Source of the DNA: Clostridia bacterium
GTDB taxonomy: Bacteria; Bacillota; Clostridia; Oscillospirales; CAG-272
DNA length: 64,000 bases
Assembly: GCA_017450965.1 (NCBI GenBank)
Contig: JAFSSQ010000044.1
Location: 1-64,000 of the forward strand
Reading direction: 5' to 3'
Made by a program: the position numbers and the translations under genes. This document shows, piece by piece, positions 27,806-35,636 of this stretch (within the stretch, counting starts at the first letter, position 1; the number at the start of each line of letters is the position of its first letter). Below the pieces are notes generated by a model, which was not told the DNA's origin, did not search any database, and was given only the letters and a program-made list of their open reading frames with translations.

Positions 27806-28747
27806 ATGAGGAACGTAAACGTGATCGGGACCGCGGTCAACGGCCTTGTTGCGCTGATCCTTGCGGCGGCCCTCTTTACGGGCGCGCTTTTCCTCTCCTG
27901 CCTGCTCACCGTCTGCCGCTATCCGTATATGCGCTCGGCGATGGAGGCGATGCGGGTGCCGGAGGAAAAGCTGGCCGATTTCCGCGAAGAACTCAAAGAG
28001 GAAATGCTCAACTCCGGCGTGGACGACGCGTTTATCGACTCGATCCTCCCGACGGATCTCGCGGGTGACTTTTTTTCCGTTTTGGGGGAGATCTACGGGG
28101 AGGAGACGACGGAGAGCTCGATATCGGACGGCCGTTATCACGCCCTCGTCTATCACGCCGTGGAGGAAAAGGTCAGGGAACAGTTACACGAACTCGGCGT
28201 GGAGGACGGAGAGTCCTTTTACGACGAGGAAACGCTGACCGCCGTCGCGGATACGGTCGTCCGGCTTTATCAGTCCACGCTGAAGATCCCGGGGGCGGCG
28301 ATGCTCTCGTATTATCTGGAGCGCGTCCGGTTTCTCTCCGCCGTGATGCTTGCCGTTTCCGTTCTGATCGGCGGAGCGTCCTTTCTGATCCTTGTCAGCG
28401 GAGGGAAGAAGGAAGGGACGGCGTTCCGCTTTGCGCCCGTGTCCGCTTTTGCCGCCGCGCTGATCTTTTTCGCCGCGTTCCTTTTCTTCCGCTTCAGCGG
28501 CTATATCGAGGGATTTCTGACGCAGACCGGCGGGGACTACGCCATTCTCCTTGCCGTCAGAAAAACCGCCGCCGACGTTACGGGACGTTCGGCGGCGGCT
28601 CTGGGCGCGCTCGGGGTCATTTTCCTCGGGATCCGGCTGCTTCTTCTCCGTCCTTCCGACCGGATCGCGGAAGAGGCCTGGCGGATGTACGAAACGCGAG
28701 ACAACACAGCGTTCCGCCGCACAGGATCCCGCAGCAGCAGGCGCTGA
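27806..28747 (+). CDS. Membrane protein of the sortase module, unknown function
   Basis: A 313-residue protein one base after the sortase stop, with GGAGG before the ATG. An N-terminal membrane helix (about 10-37) is followed by about 130 acidic, helical residues predicted outside the cell, then three membrane helices (about 170-195, 205-230, 255-275) and a basic tail. No family was recognised. Its placement suggests a helper in anchoring or assembling the surface protein. The final 131 nt overlap the end of the convergent membrane protein gene. Confidence 0.75.
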   Translation: MRNVNVIGTAVNGLVALILAAALFTGALFLSCLLTVCRYPYMRSAMEAMRVPEEKLADFREELKEEMLNSGVDDAFIDSILPTDLAGDFFSVLGEIYGEETTESSISDGRYHALVYHAVEEKVREQLHELGVEDGESFYDEETLTAVADTVVRLYQSTLKIPGAAMLSYYLERVRFLSAVMLAVSVLIGGASFLILVSGGKKEGTAFRFAPVSAFAAALIFFAAFLFFRFSGYIEGFLTQTGGDYAILLAVRKTAADVTGRSAAALGALGVIFLGIRLLLLRPSDRIAEEAWRMYETRDNTAFRRTGSRSSRR

Positions 28748-29438
28748 ACATTATCCACAGCGTTTCCGCGCTCACGGGGCAGTCCTCCGCCATCCGCGCG
28801 AGCGCGGACATATCCGCAAACGTCAAGAGAACAGAACCGATCGCGTACACCGCGGCCGCTGCCGTCGAAAACAGGACGAGCATCACGCAGGTACGGGAAA
28901 GGTTCTTTCTTTTTTTCAGCCGTTTTCCGCAGAGAACGGAAAGGGAGAGAAGAAAAAAGAGGACGAGGCAGGAAAGAAAAGAAGAAAGAAAGATCAGCGT
29001 AAACACGTTGAAAAACTCGGCAAAAAAGGCGAGCGCCTCTTTGAGCGCCGGCGGCGCGGCGAAAAACAGTCCCGCGATCACGGGGAGAAGAAACGCCGCG
29101 GCGTGGAGGAGAAAGAGGGAGAGAAGAAAGGAGAGAACGATCCCGCCGAGCGTTTTTTGCGAGAGCCCGTCCTGCGCGCGGGGAAAGGCGCGGTAAAGAA
29201 AGGAGAGGTGCAAAGCAAACAGCCCGACCAGAGCGGAGAAAAGGAGCGCGCCCTCGAGAAAGAAAAAGGCGGCGTTCTCTTTTTCCGCGGGGAGGAAAAG
29301 GGAGGAGAGAAGAACGAGCAAGAGCGCCGCCGGGGGGAGAAGAAGGAAGCGGACCGCCCGCTCAAAGCAGAAAGAAAAAACGGAGGAAAGCCGCTCTTTC
29401 GCGGAGGAACGCGAGACGGTTTCGGTCGTGTATTTCAC
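28617..29438 (-). CDS. Polytopic membrane protein of unknown function downstream of rsmI
   Basis: A 273-residue protein with about six membrane helices. The GTG start at 29438 overlaps the rsmI stop (GTGA) and follows AAGGAGG, so it is coupled to rsmI. The N-terminus has a short basic region before the first helix. No catalytic motif was seen. It runs 131 nt into the end of the opposite gene, so its last 43 codons (Cys-rich helix and basic tail) are antisense to that gene. Confidence 0.75.
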   Translation of the reverse strand: MKYTTETVSRSSAKERLSSVFSFCFERAVRFLLLPPAALLLVLLSSLFLPAEKENAAFFFLEGALLFSALVGLFALHLSFLYRAFPRAQDGLSQKTLGGIVLSFLLSLFLLHAAAFLLPVIAGLFFAAPPALKEALAFFAEFFNVFTLIFLSSFLSCLVLFFLLSLSVLCGKRLKKRKNLSRTCVMLVLFSTAAAAVYAIGSVLLTFADMSALARMAEDCPVSAETLWIMFSACCCGILCGGTLCCLAFRTSARPLPRSGRKDGEEAAGSRGK

Positions 29439-30310
29439 GTTTCGTCCTCCTTGCAAAGCGCGCGGTAGAGTTCGTTTTTGGCGATCCCGCGGTCGGCGGC
29501 GGCGCGTTTGATCGCGTCCATCCGGCGCATCCCGCCCGCCTCGTAAAAGGCGACGTGCTCCGCGGGGGAGAGCAGGCAAAGGTCGTTTTGAGCGCTCTCC
29601 TTTGCCGGCGCGCCCTCGATCACAAGGGCAAACTCGCCGCGCGGCTCCTCGCTTTCGTAGCGTTCCCGCGCGGCGGAGAGGGTGGTACGCACGGTTTCTT
29701 CGTTTAACTTCGTCATCTCCCGGCAGAGGGCGATCCGGCGGTCGCCGAGAGCGTCAAAAAGCTCGGCGAGCGTTTTTTTCAGCCGGTGCGGCGCCTCGTA
29801 GAGAACGAGCGTCTCAGAGAGGGCGGCAAGCGCCGTGAGGCGCTCCCGCCGCTCCTTGTTCTCCCGCGGGAGGAACCCCTCGAAATGAAAGGTGCGCGCG
29901 GGGAGGCCGGAGAGCGCGAGAGCGGAGACGGCGGCGGAGGGTCCCGGGATCACGGAGACGGGAACGCCCGCCTGCGCGCAGAGCGCGACAAGCGCCTCCC
30001 CGGGGTCGCTGATCGCCGGCATACCGGCGTCCGTGACCAGCGCGCAGCTCTCCCCCGCGAGGAGACGGGCGAGGATCGCCTCGCCTCTTTCGGTCTGATT
30101 GTGCTCAAAATACGAGATCATCTCTTTTTTGATCCCCAGCGCGGCAAGGAGCCGCCCGGAAACGCGCGTATCCTCCGCGGCCACAAAACCGACCTCGCCG
30201 AGGACCTTGACCGCCCGTTCGGAGAGATCGGAGAGATTTCCGATCGGCGTGCCGACCAGATAGAGCGTGCCGCCGAGGACCGCGTTTTTTTCTTCGCCGT
30301 TTCGTTTCAT
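29435..30310 (-). CDS. rsmI: 16S rRNA (cytidine-1402-2'-O)-methyltransferase
   Basis: About 291 residues, close to the family's usual 280-290. It uses S-adenosylmethionine to methylate the ribose of C1402 in the ribosomal P site. Landmarks: LYLVGTPIGNLSDLSERA at the start, AAEDTRVS, YFEHNQTERG, LVTDAGMPAISDPG, VIPGPSAAVSALALSG, and the FEGFLP block. I chose the Met at 30310 because AAAAAGGA lies six bases upstream; the Met at 30316 would sit directly on that site. It follows the tRNA methyltransferase gene almost without gap. Confidence 0.96.
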   Translation of the reverse strand: MKRNGEEKNAVLGGTLYLVGTPIGNLSDLSERAVKVLGEVGFVAAEDTRVSGRLLAALGIKKEMISYFEHNQTERGEAILARLLAGESCALVTDAGMPAISDPGEALVALCAQAGVPVSVIPGPSAAVSALALSGLPARTFHFEGFLPRENKERRERLTALAALSETLVLYEAPHRLKKTLAELFDALGDRRIALCREMTKLNEETVRTTLSAARERYESEEPRGEFALVIEGAPAKESAQNDLCLLSPAEHVAFYEAGGMRRMDAIKRAAADRGIAKNELYRALCKEDET

Positions 30311-30312
30311 GG

Positions 30313-31080
30313 TCATCCTTTTTCAAACATCGTTTTGCCGCCGTAGATCGCGGCGGCGTCCGCCGAATAGCGCTCGGCGTCCGGCCCGTCCCGCAAAAAG
30401 AGCGGGCGGGTGATCTCAAGTCCCTCGCCGGCGCCCTTTTTCGCTTCCAGAAGGAGAAGGGAAGGGGCGGCGCCGGGATGCTCGCAGACAAGCGTCATCC
30501 GCTTCGGGGAGAGGGAGGCGGCGCGCAGCGCGTCAAAGAGGGCGGCAAGCCGCTCCGGCCGGTAGACGAGAAAAAAACTGCCTCCCGTCCGCAAAAGCCG
30601 CGCCGCCGCGGCGGAGAAATCGCCGATCCCGCCGTAAACCTCCCGCCGCGCGGCGTTTTTTTCGTCGGCCAAGGAAGGGAGGCCCGCGCCGACGGCCAGG
30701 TACGGCGGATTGGAAACGACGAGATCGACCTCGCCGCCGCAGTCGGCGGGCGACGCCTCCCGGATATCGCGGCAGAAAACGCGCATCCGGTCGGAAAGAC
30801 CGTTGTCCGCGGCGTTCTCTGCGGTCAGGGCGGCGTATTCCGGCTGGATCTCGTAGCAAAAGATCCGCGCCGTCTTCCCCCGCGAGAGCAAAAGCAGCGA
30901 GAGGATCCCCGTGCCGGAGCCGAGCTCGGCCGCGGTCAGGGAGCGCCGCGCGGACGGGACGAAGGAGGCAAGCAGGAGCGCGTCGGTCCCGAACTTCAGC
31001 CCGTTTTTGCGCTGGGTGAGGATCAGGTCGTCGTTGACGCGGTCGGTCGTCGTTTGCGTTTCAAAATCGGGAACGATCAT
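30313..31080 (-). CDS. tRNA1(Val) (adenine(37)-N6)-methyltransferase-like protein
   Basis: A 255-residue Rossmann-fold methyltransferase of the TrmN6/YfiC type. Seen: the substrate-loop motif LTQRKNGLKFGTDALLLA, the SAM motif AAELGSGTGILSL, and the N6-adenine catalytic motif NPPY. The pairing with rsmI in Clostridia is common and suggests a translation-fidelity role. It lies downstream of the ferredoxin gene on the same strand, after a weak hairpin. Confidence 0.9.
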   Translation of the reverse strand: MIVPDFETQTTTDRVNDDLILTQRKNGLKFGTDALLLASFVPSARRSLTAAELGSGTGILSLLLLSRGKTARIFCYEIQPEYAALTAENAADNGLSDRMRVFCRDIREASPADCGGEVDLVVSNPPYLAVGAGLPSLADEKNAARREVYGGIGDFSAAAARLLRTGGSFFLVYRPERLAALFDALRAASLSPKRMTLVCEHPGAAPSLLLLEAKKGAGEGLEITRPLFLRDGPDAERYSADAAAIYGGKTMFEKG

Positions 31081-31096
31081 AAGACCCCTTTATAAC

Positions 31097-31142
31097 CGAA
31101 AAGCGAAACAATCCGGGGAAAAACCGGGCTGCTCCGCTTTTT
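31097..31142 (-). terminator. Weak terminator after the ferredoxin gene
   Basis: AAAAGCG and CGCTTTT flank an imperfect inner CCGG/CCGG stem. On the minus strand it ends in TTTT. The broken stem makes partial readthrough into the methyltransferase gene likely. Confidence 0.4.
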
Positions 31143-31163
31143 AGGTTTCTATCGAATCAGGAA

Positions 31164-31337
31164 TTATTCGTCCTGAAGAGGCGCGCCCACGGGGCAGACG
31201 CCGGCGCAGGTACCGCAATCGATGCACTCGTCCGCATCAATTACGTACTTGCCGTCTCCTTCGGAGATTGCATTGACGGGGCATTCGGCAGCGCAGGAGC
31301 CGCACGCGATGCAATCGTCGGAAATCTTATAAGCCAT
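31164..31337 (-). CDS. 2[4Fe-4S] ferredoxin
   Basis: A 57-residue protein with a GGGAGGTG site before the ATG at 31337. It contains two cluster motifs, CIACGSCAAECP (from residue 9) and CIDCGTCAGVCP (from residue 38), so all eight Cys ligands for two 4Fe-4S clusters are present. It matches the clostridial ferredoxins used as low-potential electron carriers for hydrogenases and pyruvate:ferredoxin oxidoreductase. The spacing of 26 residues between motifs is typical. It has its own promoter and is not part of a recognisable redox operon here. Confidence 0.95.
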   Translation of the reverse strand: MAYKISDDCIACGSCAAECPVNAISEGDGKYVIDADECIDCGTCAGVCPVGAPLQDE

Positions 31338-31370
31338 TCAAAAACACCTCCCATACCAAAAGTTAAGATT

Positions 31371-31398
31371 ATTCTATCACACTTTCCGAAAAAATCAA
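31371..31398 (-). promoter_or_regulatory. Sigma-A promoter of the ferredoxin gene
   Basis: Minus strand: TTGATT (31398-31393), 16 nt, TAGAAT (31376-31371), about 33 nt upstream of the start codon. Confidence 0.7.
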
Positions 31399-31455
31399 GC
31401 GTTTTCGGAAATATTTTTTATCGGGAAAGGACGGGGCCGGAAAAACGCGGCGCTC

Positions 31456-32484
31456 TCAGATTTCCCCGGCTTCCTCCACGTTCGGCCGCGTGAGGATCTC
31501 GACCTGATTCTCCGCGGTTTTTTCTTCGCCGCCGGTTTTTTTCTGCTTCTGGCGGGGGGCGTTTTTCGCGGCGTTTTCCGCCTTGCGCTGTTTGGCGGTC
31601 ATCAGCACTTTCACGTCGTCGCGCGAGTAATACTTCGGCGATTCCGGTTTTTCCTCCAGCTTGACGCGGACCTGACCGACGAGAGGGTTTACTTCGGTGA
31701 TGATCCCCTTGCCGCCGGGCACCTCGACCAGCGACCCGACCGCCGGGGTCTTTTTGATCTCCTCGTCGTATACGTCGTGCTCGTACCGCAGGCAGCACAT
31801 CAATCGGCCGCACGCCCCGGATACCTTGGAGCTGTTGAGGGAGAAGTTCTGCTCTTTTGCCATTTTGATCGAGACCTGAACGAACTCGGAGAGAAAACTG
31901 TGGCAGCAGAAGGGACGCCCGCAGACGCCGAGTCCGCCCATCAGCTTCGCCTCGTCCCGGATGCCGACCTGCCGCAGCTCGATGCGGGTGCGGAAGATGG
32001 AGGCAAGCTCCTTCACGAGCTCCCGGAAATCCACGCGCCCCTCCGCTGTAAAGTAGAAGAGGAGCTTGTTGTTGTCAAAGGTATACTCCGCGTCGATCAG
32101 ACTCATCTCCAGCCCGGATTCCTCGATCTTTTTGCGGCAGATCTCGCAGGCCTTCGCTTCTTTCTGGCGGTTTTCCGCGTCGTGCTTTTTGTCCGCTTCG
32201 GTCGCCACGCGCAGTACGGGGCGCAGGGGACGGATGACCTCCCGCTCCCGGACGACGGTGTTGCCCGCGGCGGCCTCGGCAAGCTCCAGTCCGCGCGCCG
32301 TTTCCACGATCACCGAGTCGCCGGCCTTCACGGTCAGTTCGCCCGGGTCGAAATAATAGGTCTTTCCCGCCCGCCGGAACCGCAGTCCGACGACCGTAAC
32401 GGGTGCCTCGGGATCTCTTTTTTCTTTGGCGCCTTCCGCTTCCTCGGGCGCTTTTTCCAGATAATCGTCCAAACTGTTTGCCAT
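31456..32484 (-). CDS. ricT: PSP1-domain protein (RicT/YaaT family)
   Basis: A 342-residue cytosolic protein. The start at 32484 (MANSLDDYLEK) has AAAGGAACCGT upstream; the open frame extends further but without a site. The conserved core includes GGLGVCGRPFCCHSFL and KVSGACGRLMCCLRYEHD, the Cys pairs that in RicT help hold Fe-S clusters in the RicA-RicF-RicT (Y-complex). That complex assists mRNA processing by RNase Y and supports phosphorelay, competence and sporulation in Bacillus. It is directly downstream of holB, the usual Firmicutes order. The long basic C-terminal tail (from about residue 300) is less conserved. Confidence 0.92.
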   Translation of the reverse strand: MANSLDDYLEKAPEEAEGAKEKRDPEAPVTVVGLRFRRAGKTYYFDPGELTVKAGDSVIVETARGLELAEAAAGNTVVREREVIRPLRPVLRVATEADKKHDAENRQKEAKACEICRKKIEESGLEMSLIDAEYTFDNNKLLFYFTAEGRVDFRELVKELASIFRTRIELRQVGIRDEAKLMGGLGVCGRPFCCHSFLSEFVQVSIKMAKEQNFSLNSSKVSGACGRLMCCLRYEHDVYDEEIKKTPAVGSLVEVPGGKGIITEVNPLVGQVRVKLEEKPESPKYYSRDDVKVLMTAKQRKAENAAKNAPRQKQKKTGGEEKTAENQVEILTRPNVEEAGEI

Positions 32485-32498
32485 ACGGTTCCTTTCTT

Positions 32499-33536
32499 TT
32501 ACGGTCGGATCCCGCCCCGCGCGTGATAGGCGCGCAAGGCAAAAGCCGGTAACAGCGTTTTCGGCGGAGCGTTTTTCTCCAGTTCCGCCGCCGTGTCCGT
32601 CAGGAGGACGGAGAGAGCGGCCGCTCCTTTTACGGAGATGCGCGAGGCGCACGCGGACGCTTCCCCGGACGTGAGGAAAAAGTCCGGCTCAAAGCGCTCG
32701 GTACGCTTTGCCGCTATTATATCACGCATCGCGCGATAAATCAACATCAAGAGGGCGAGCAGCTCCTCTTTTTTTTGCGGAAAGCGGTTGAAAAAGAGCA
32801 AAAACTCTCCCTTGGAGCAGTCCCGGCCGAAGAGCTCCGCCGTCTCCGTGACGAGGGCGCGGTCGGCGAGGGGGGCTTGCGCCTCCGCTTTTTTCAGATA
32901 GATCGCCTCGGCGAGCGCGAGATTTCCGCCGGACGCGGCGGCGGCAAAGTCCGCCTCGACCCCGGAGAAGGGAAGCGTGTCTTTCAGATAAGCGGCAAGC
33001 TCCCGGCGCGTCGGCGGGGAGAGACGGAGGACGGGCGCGCGGCTCCGCACGGTGGGGAGGAGCTTTTGCGCGTTTTTCGCCAGCAGAAGGTAAACGGTGC
33101 GCGAGCCGGGCGGCTCCTCCAGCATTTTGAGGAGGGAGTTTTGCGCCTGCGGGGTCATCCGATCCGCGTCCCTGATGATGTAACACTTGAAGTCGAGCTC
33201 CCCCGGCGTCAGGACGAGACTCTCCTTCAGGCGCCGGATCCGGTCGACGCCGATCGTGGCTTTGCCTTCGTCCGGGCCGATCGTCTGCACGTCCGGACAG
33301 AGGGAGGCAAGGATCCGTTTGCACGGTCCGCACTGCCCGCAGGGGAGGGGCAGGAGGGGATCGGTCTTCTTCTCGCAGGCGAGCGCCGCGGCAACGGCGA
33401 GAGCGAACGCCGCTTTCCCGGAGCCTTTCGGTCCTTCGAAGAGATAGGCGTGGGCAAAGGTGCCGCTCTCTATATCGTCGGCGATCGCGCGGCGCAGCCG
33501 CGCGCTGCCGCACACGGAGGGGAACGCGTCCTTCAT
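32499..33536 (-). CDS. holB: DNA polymerase III delta' subunit
   Basis: A 345-residue clamp-loader subunit. The start at 33536 (MKDAFPSV) follows AAAGGAGACAGG; a longer frame to 34427 is only antisense to spoIIIAA. The N-terminal AAA+ domain has Walker A GPKGSGK and zinc-binding CGQCGPCKR; LKMLEEPP and the SRAP motif (sensor I region, usually SRC) follow. It stabilises the tau/delta complex that opens the sliding clamp. It heads the holB-ricT pair and is divergent from spoIIIAA. Confidence 0.93.
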   Translation of the reverse strand: MKDAFPSVCGSARLRRAIADDIESGTFAHAYLFEGPKGSGKAAFALAVAAALACEKKTDPLLPLPCGQCGPCKRILASLCPDVQTIGPDEGKATIGVDRIRRLKESLVLTPGELDFKCYIIRDADRMTPQAQNSLLKMLEEPPGSRTVYLLLAKNAQKLLPTVRSRAPVLRLSPPTRRELAAYLKDTLPFSGVEADFAAAASGGNLALAEAIYLKKAEAQAPLADRALVTETAELFGRDCSKGEFLLFFNRFPQKKEELLALLMLIYRAMRDIIAAKRTERFEPDFFLTSGEASACASRISVKGAAALSVLLTDTAAELEKNAPPKTLLPAFALRAYHARGGIRP

Positions 33537-33580
33537 CCTGTCTCCTTTCTGCGCCCGAAGGCGTTTCTCTGTTTGGCTCC

Positions 33581-33609
33581 AGTATAGCACAGTTTTGCGG
33601 CGAGGACAA
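33581..33609 (-). promoter_or_regulatory. Sigma-A promoter of holB-ricT
   Basis: Minus strand: TTGTCC (33609-33604), 17 nt, TATACT (33586-33581). Confidence 0.7.
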
Positions 33610-33617
33610 GTTTTTTC

Positions 33618-33646
33618 GCATAAAAAACTGACAAGCCTCATAGATT
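33618..33646 (+). promoter_or_regulatory. Putative sigma-E promoter of the spoIIIA operon
   Basis: GCATAAA (33618-33624) and CATAGATT (33639-33646) are 14 nt apart, close to the mother-cell sigma-E consensus (ATA-rich -35, CATACA-T -10, spacing 13-15). spoIIIA is a known sigma-E operon in Bacillus. The assignment is by motif and context. Confidence 0.65.
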
Positions 33647-33668
33647 GTTCCGAAAGGACGGAAAAGCC

Positions 33669-34580
33669 ATGACCGAATGGACGCAGCCGAATACTCTGCC
33701 GCCGGTGCTCGACGCGCTGGGCGAGCGTGCCAAAGAGGCGATTTCCCGCGCGCTCCGGGCGCGGGGCGTCTCCCCCTCCGAGCTGACGGAGGTGCGCGTG
33801 CGCGCCGCCCGCCCCCTTTCCCTTACCCTCGACCGGCAAAACCTCGTGCTGGATCTCGCCTTTTCCGCCGAGGAGATCGGGGAGACGGTGCGCCGCCTTT
33901 GCCGCGGCTCGGTCTACGCCTACGAGGATACGATCCGCGAGGGGTATCTTCCCCTGCCCGGCGGCGTGCGCTGCGGCGTCTACGGCGCGGCGTACAGCGA
34001 GGGGGAGCGGATCCTCTCCCTGCGGTCCTTTTCCGGCCTCGTGTTCCGTCTGCCGCACCGGATCCGCGGCAAGGCCGCGTTCCCCGCGTCGCTCTTTCGG
34101 GAGAACCGGCGGGGGATGCTGCTCTTTTCGCCTCCCGGCGTCGGAAAAACGACGCTGCTGCGCGAGCTTGCGGAGCTCCTTTCCACGGGAGAGACCCCTC
34201 TGCGCGTCGCGGTGATCGACAGCCGCGGGGAGCTTGACGACGGGACCTTCTCTCCCTCCGCCCTGATCGACCTGCTCTCCGGCTATCCGCGGGGGCGGGG
34301 GGTAAGCGTGGCGGTGCGCACGCTCTCCCCCGATCTGATCGTGACCGACGAGATCGGGACGGGGGAGGAGGCGGAAAGCCTGCTCCTTTCCGCCCGGTGC
34401 GGGGTGCCGGTCGTCGCCAGCGCGCACGCGGCGAGTTTTGAGGAGCTCGGGCGCTCCGCGTTGCTTTCGCCGCTTCTCTCCGCCGGCGTCTTTCCCGATC
34501 TCGTGCGCGTCTCAAGGGAGCCGGGGGAAGGGGATTTTACTTTTGAGACGAGAGAGGGGGAGACCTTGTGTCGTTTGTGA
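33669..34580 (+). CDS. spoIIIAA: Stage III sporulation protein AA, secretion-like ATPase
   Basis: A 303-residue ATPase related to type II/IV secretion ATPases. Walker A is SPPGVGKTTLLREL and a conserved VIDSRGEL block follows. It powers the SpoIIIA-SpoIIQ feeding-tube complex in the mother-cell membrane during engulfment. AAAGGACGG lies upstream of ATG 33669. spoIIIAB overlaps its last 13 nt, so translation is coupled. First gene of a complete eight-gene operon. Confidence 0.96.
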   Translation: MTEWTQPNTLPPVLDALGERAKEAISRALRARGVSPSELTEVRVRAARPLSLTLDRQNLVLDLAFSAEEIGETVRRLCRGSVYAYEDTIREGYLPLPGGVRCGVYGAAYSEGERILSLRSFSGLVFRLPHRIRGKAAFPASLFRENRRGMLLFSPPGVGKTTLLRELAELLSTGETPLRVAVIDSRGELDDGTFSPSALIDLLSGYPRGRGVSVAVRTLSPDLIVTDEIGTGEEAESLLLSARCGVPVVASAHAASFEELGRSALLSPLLSAGVFPDLVRVSREPGEGDFTFETREGETLCRL

Positions 34581-35053
34581 CCGTCGCGGGCGGGATCCTT
34601 CTCGTTGCCGCCTCCTCCGTTTTTTCGCTCTTTTACCGCCGACGCCTCGAACGGCGGGCGCGCGCCGCGGGCGAGATCCGGGACTTTTTCTCCTTTGCGG
34701 GGGAACAGATCGCCGCCTTCGGCGTCCCGCTTGACCGGATCCTCGCCGCCGCGCCGGAGGGACTTTTGCGGGAGTGCGGGTTTTACGAAACGGCGCGCCG
34801 CGACCCCGGCGAGGCGATCGCGCGGGCGGTTGCCGCGCTCTCCCTTGAGAGAGAGGACGAGCGTCTTCTGCGCGATTTCTTTTGCGGCGTCGGCGCCGGT
34901 TTTTCCGGGAGCGAGGCAAAACGCTGCGCCGCCTTCGCGGCGGAGGCGGGCAGACGGGCGGATCGCCTCCAAAGCGAGCTTCCGCAAAGAAAAAAGCTTG
35001 CCTCCACCCTTTCCTTCTGCTTTTCGCTGATGGCGATCTTGCTTTTCTTGTGA
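34568..35053 (+). CDS. spoIIIAB: Stage III sporulation protein AB
   Basis: A 161-residue membrane protein resembling GspF-type platform proteins. An N-terminal membrane helix (residues about 3-23), a cytosolic helical domain, and a hydrophobic C-terminal helix (LSFCFSLMAILLFL) match the family. It starts with GTG at 34568 after GAGGGGGAG, inside the end of spoIIIAA. Confidence 0.93.
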   Translation: MSFVTVAGGILLVAASSVFSLFYRRRLERRARAAGEIRDFFSFAGEQIAAFGVPLDRILAAAPEGLLRECGFYETARRDPGEAIARAVAALSLEREDERLLRDFFCGVGAGFSGSEAKRCAAFAAEAGRRADRLQSELPQRKKLASTLSFCFSLMAILLFL

Positions 35054-35061
35054 GGTGACGG

Positions 35062-35256
35062 ATGGATATCGGACTGATCATGAAGATCGCGGGCGTCGGA
35101 CTGCTCGTCGCCGTGATCAATCAGGTCCTTGCCAAAACGGGCAGGGAGGAGCAGGCGACCTTCGTCACGCTCGCGGGGATCGTCACGGTGCTGATCGTCC
35201 TCGTCGCCGAGATCGCCAAGCTCTTTCAGACCGTCCGCTCGGTCTTCGGACTGTGA
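35062..35256 (+). CDS. spoIIIAC: Stage III sporulation protein AC
   Basis: A 64-residue protein with two membrane helices, the normal length for SpoIIIAC. GAGGTGACGG precedes the ATG. A KTGREEQATFVTLAG segment between the helices is typical. It is part of the inner-membrane base of the channel; spoIIIAD overlaps its stop codon by 4 nt (GTGA). Confidence 0.95.
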   Translation: MDIGLIMKIAGVGLLVAVINQVLAKTGREEQATFVTLAGIVTVLIVLVAEIAKLFQTVRSVFGL

Positions 35257-35636
35257 GCGTCTGCGCGCTCCTCGGCACGGCGGTTCTCTGCGCCGTCGCG
35301 GCTCTCGTTTTACGGGAGAGCAAAAGCGGGCTCGCCGCCGTCGCGGCTCTCTTTGCGGGGGCGCTCCTTCTCGGCGCGGCGGGGGAGCGATACGCGCCCG
35401 TCGTACGGGAGCTTCTCTCGCTTGCGTCGGGCAGCTCGTTTTCCTCTTACGCGGGCGTTTTTCTGCGCGCGCTCGGCGTGGCGCTGCTCGCCGAGCTGGC
35501 GGCGTCCGTCTGCCGGGACCTCGGCGAGACCTCCCTCGCCGCCAAGGCCGAACTGATCGGAAAAGCGGAGATCCTGCTCCTCTCCCTCCCGCTCGCGCGG
35601 GAGCTGATCGCCGCCGTTTCGGAGCTGATGATATGA
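35253..35636 (+). CDS. spoIIIAD: Stage III sporulation protein AD
   Basis: A 127-residue protein with three or four membrane helices, starting at a GTG that overlaps the spoIIIAC stop (GTGA). Length and the final LARELIAAVSELM segment match the family. SpoIIIAE overlaps its end by 4 nt (ATGA). Confidence 0.93.
   Translation: MSVCALLGTAVLCAVAALVLRESKSGLAAVAALFAGALLLGAAGERYAPVVRELLSLASGSSFSSYAGVFLRALGVALLAELAASVCRDLGETSLAAKAELIGKAEILLLSLPLARELIAAVSELMI

Noticed and set aside
33537-34427. N-terminal extension of holB by about 297 codons
   Set aside because: The extension is antisense to spoIIIAA and a good ribosome site supports the start at 33536.
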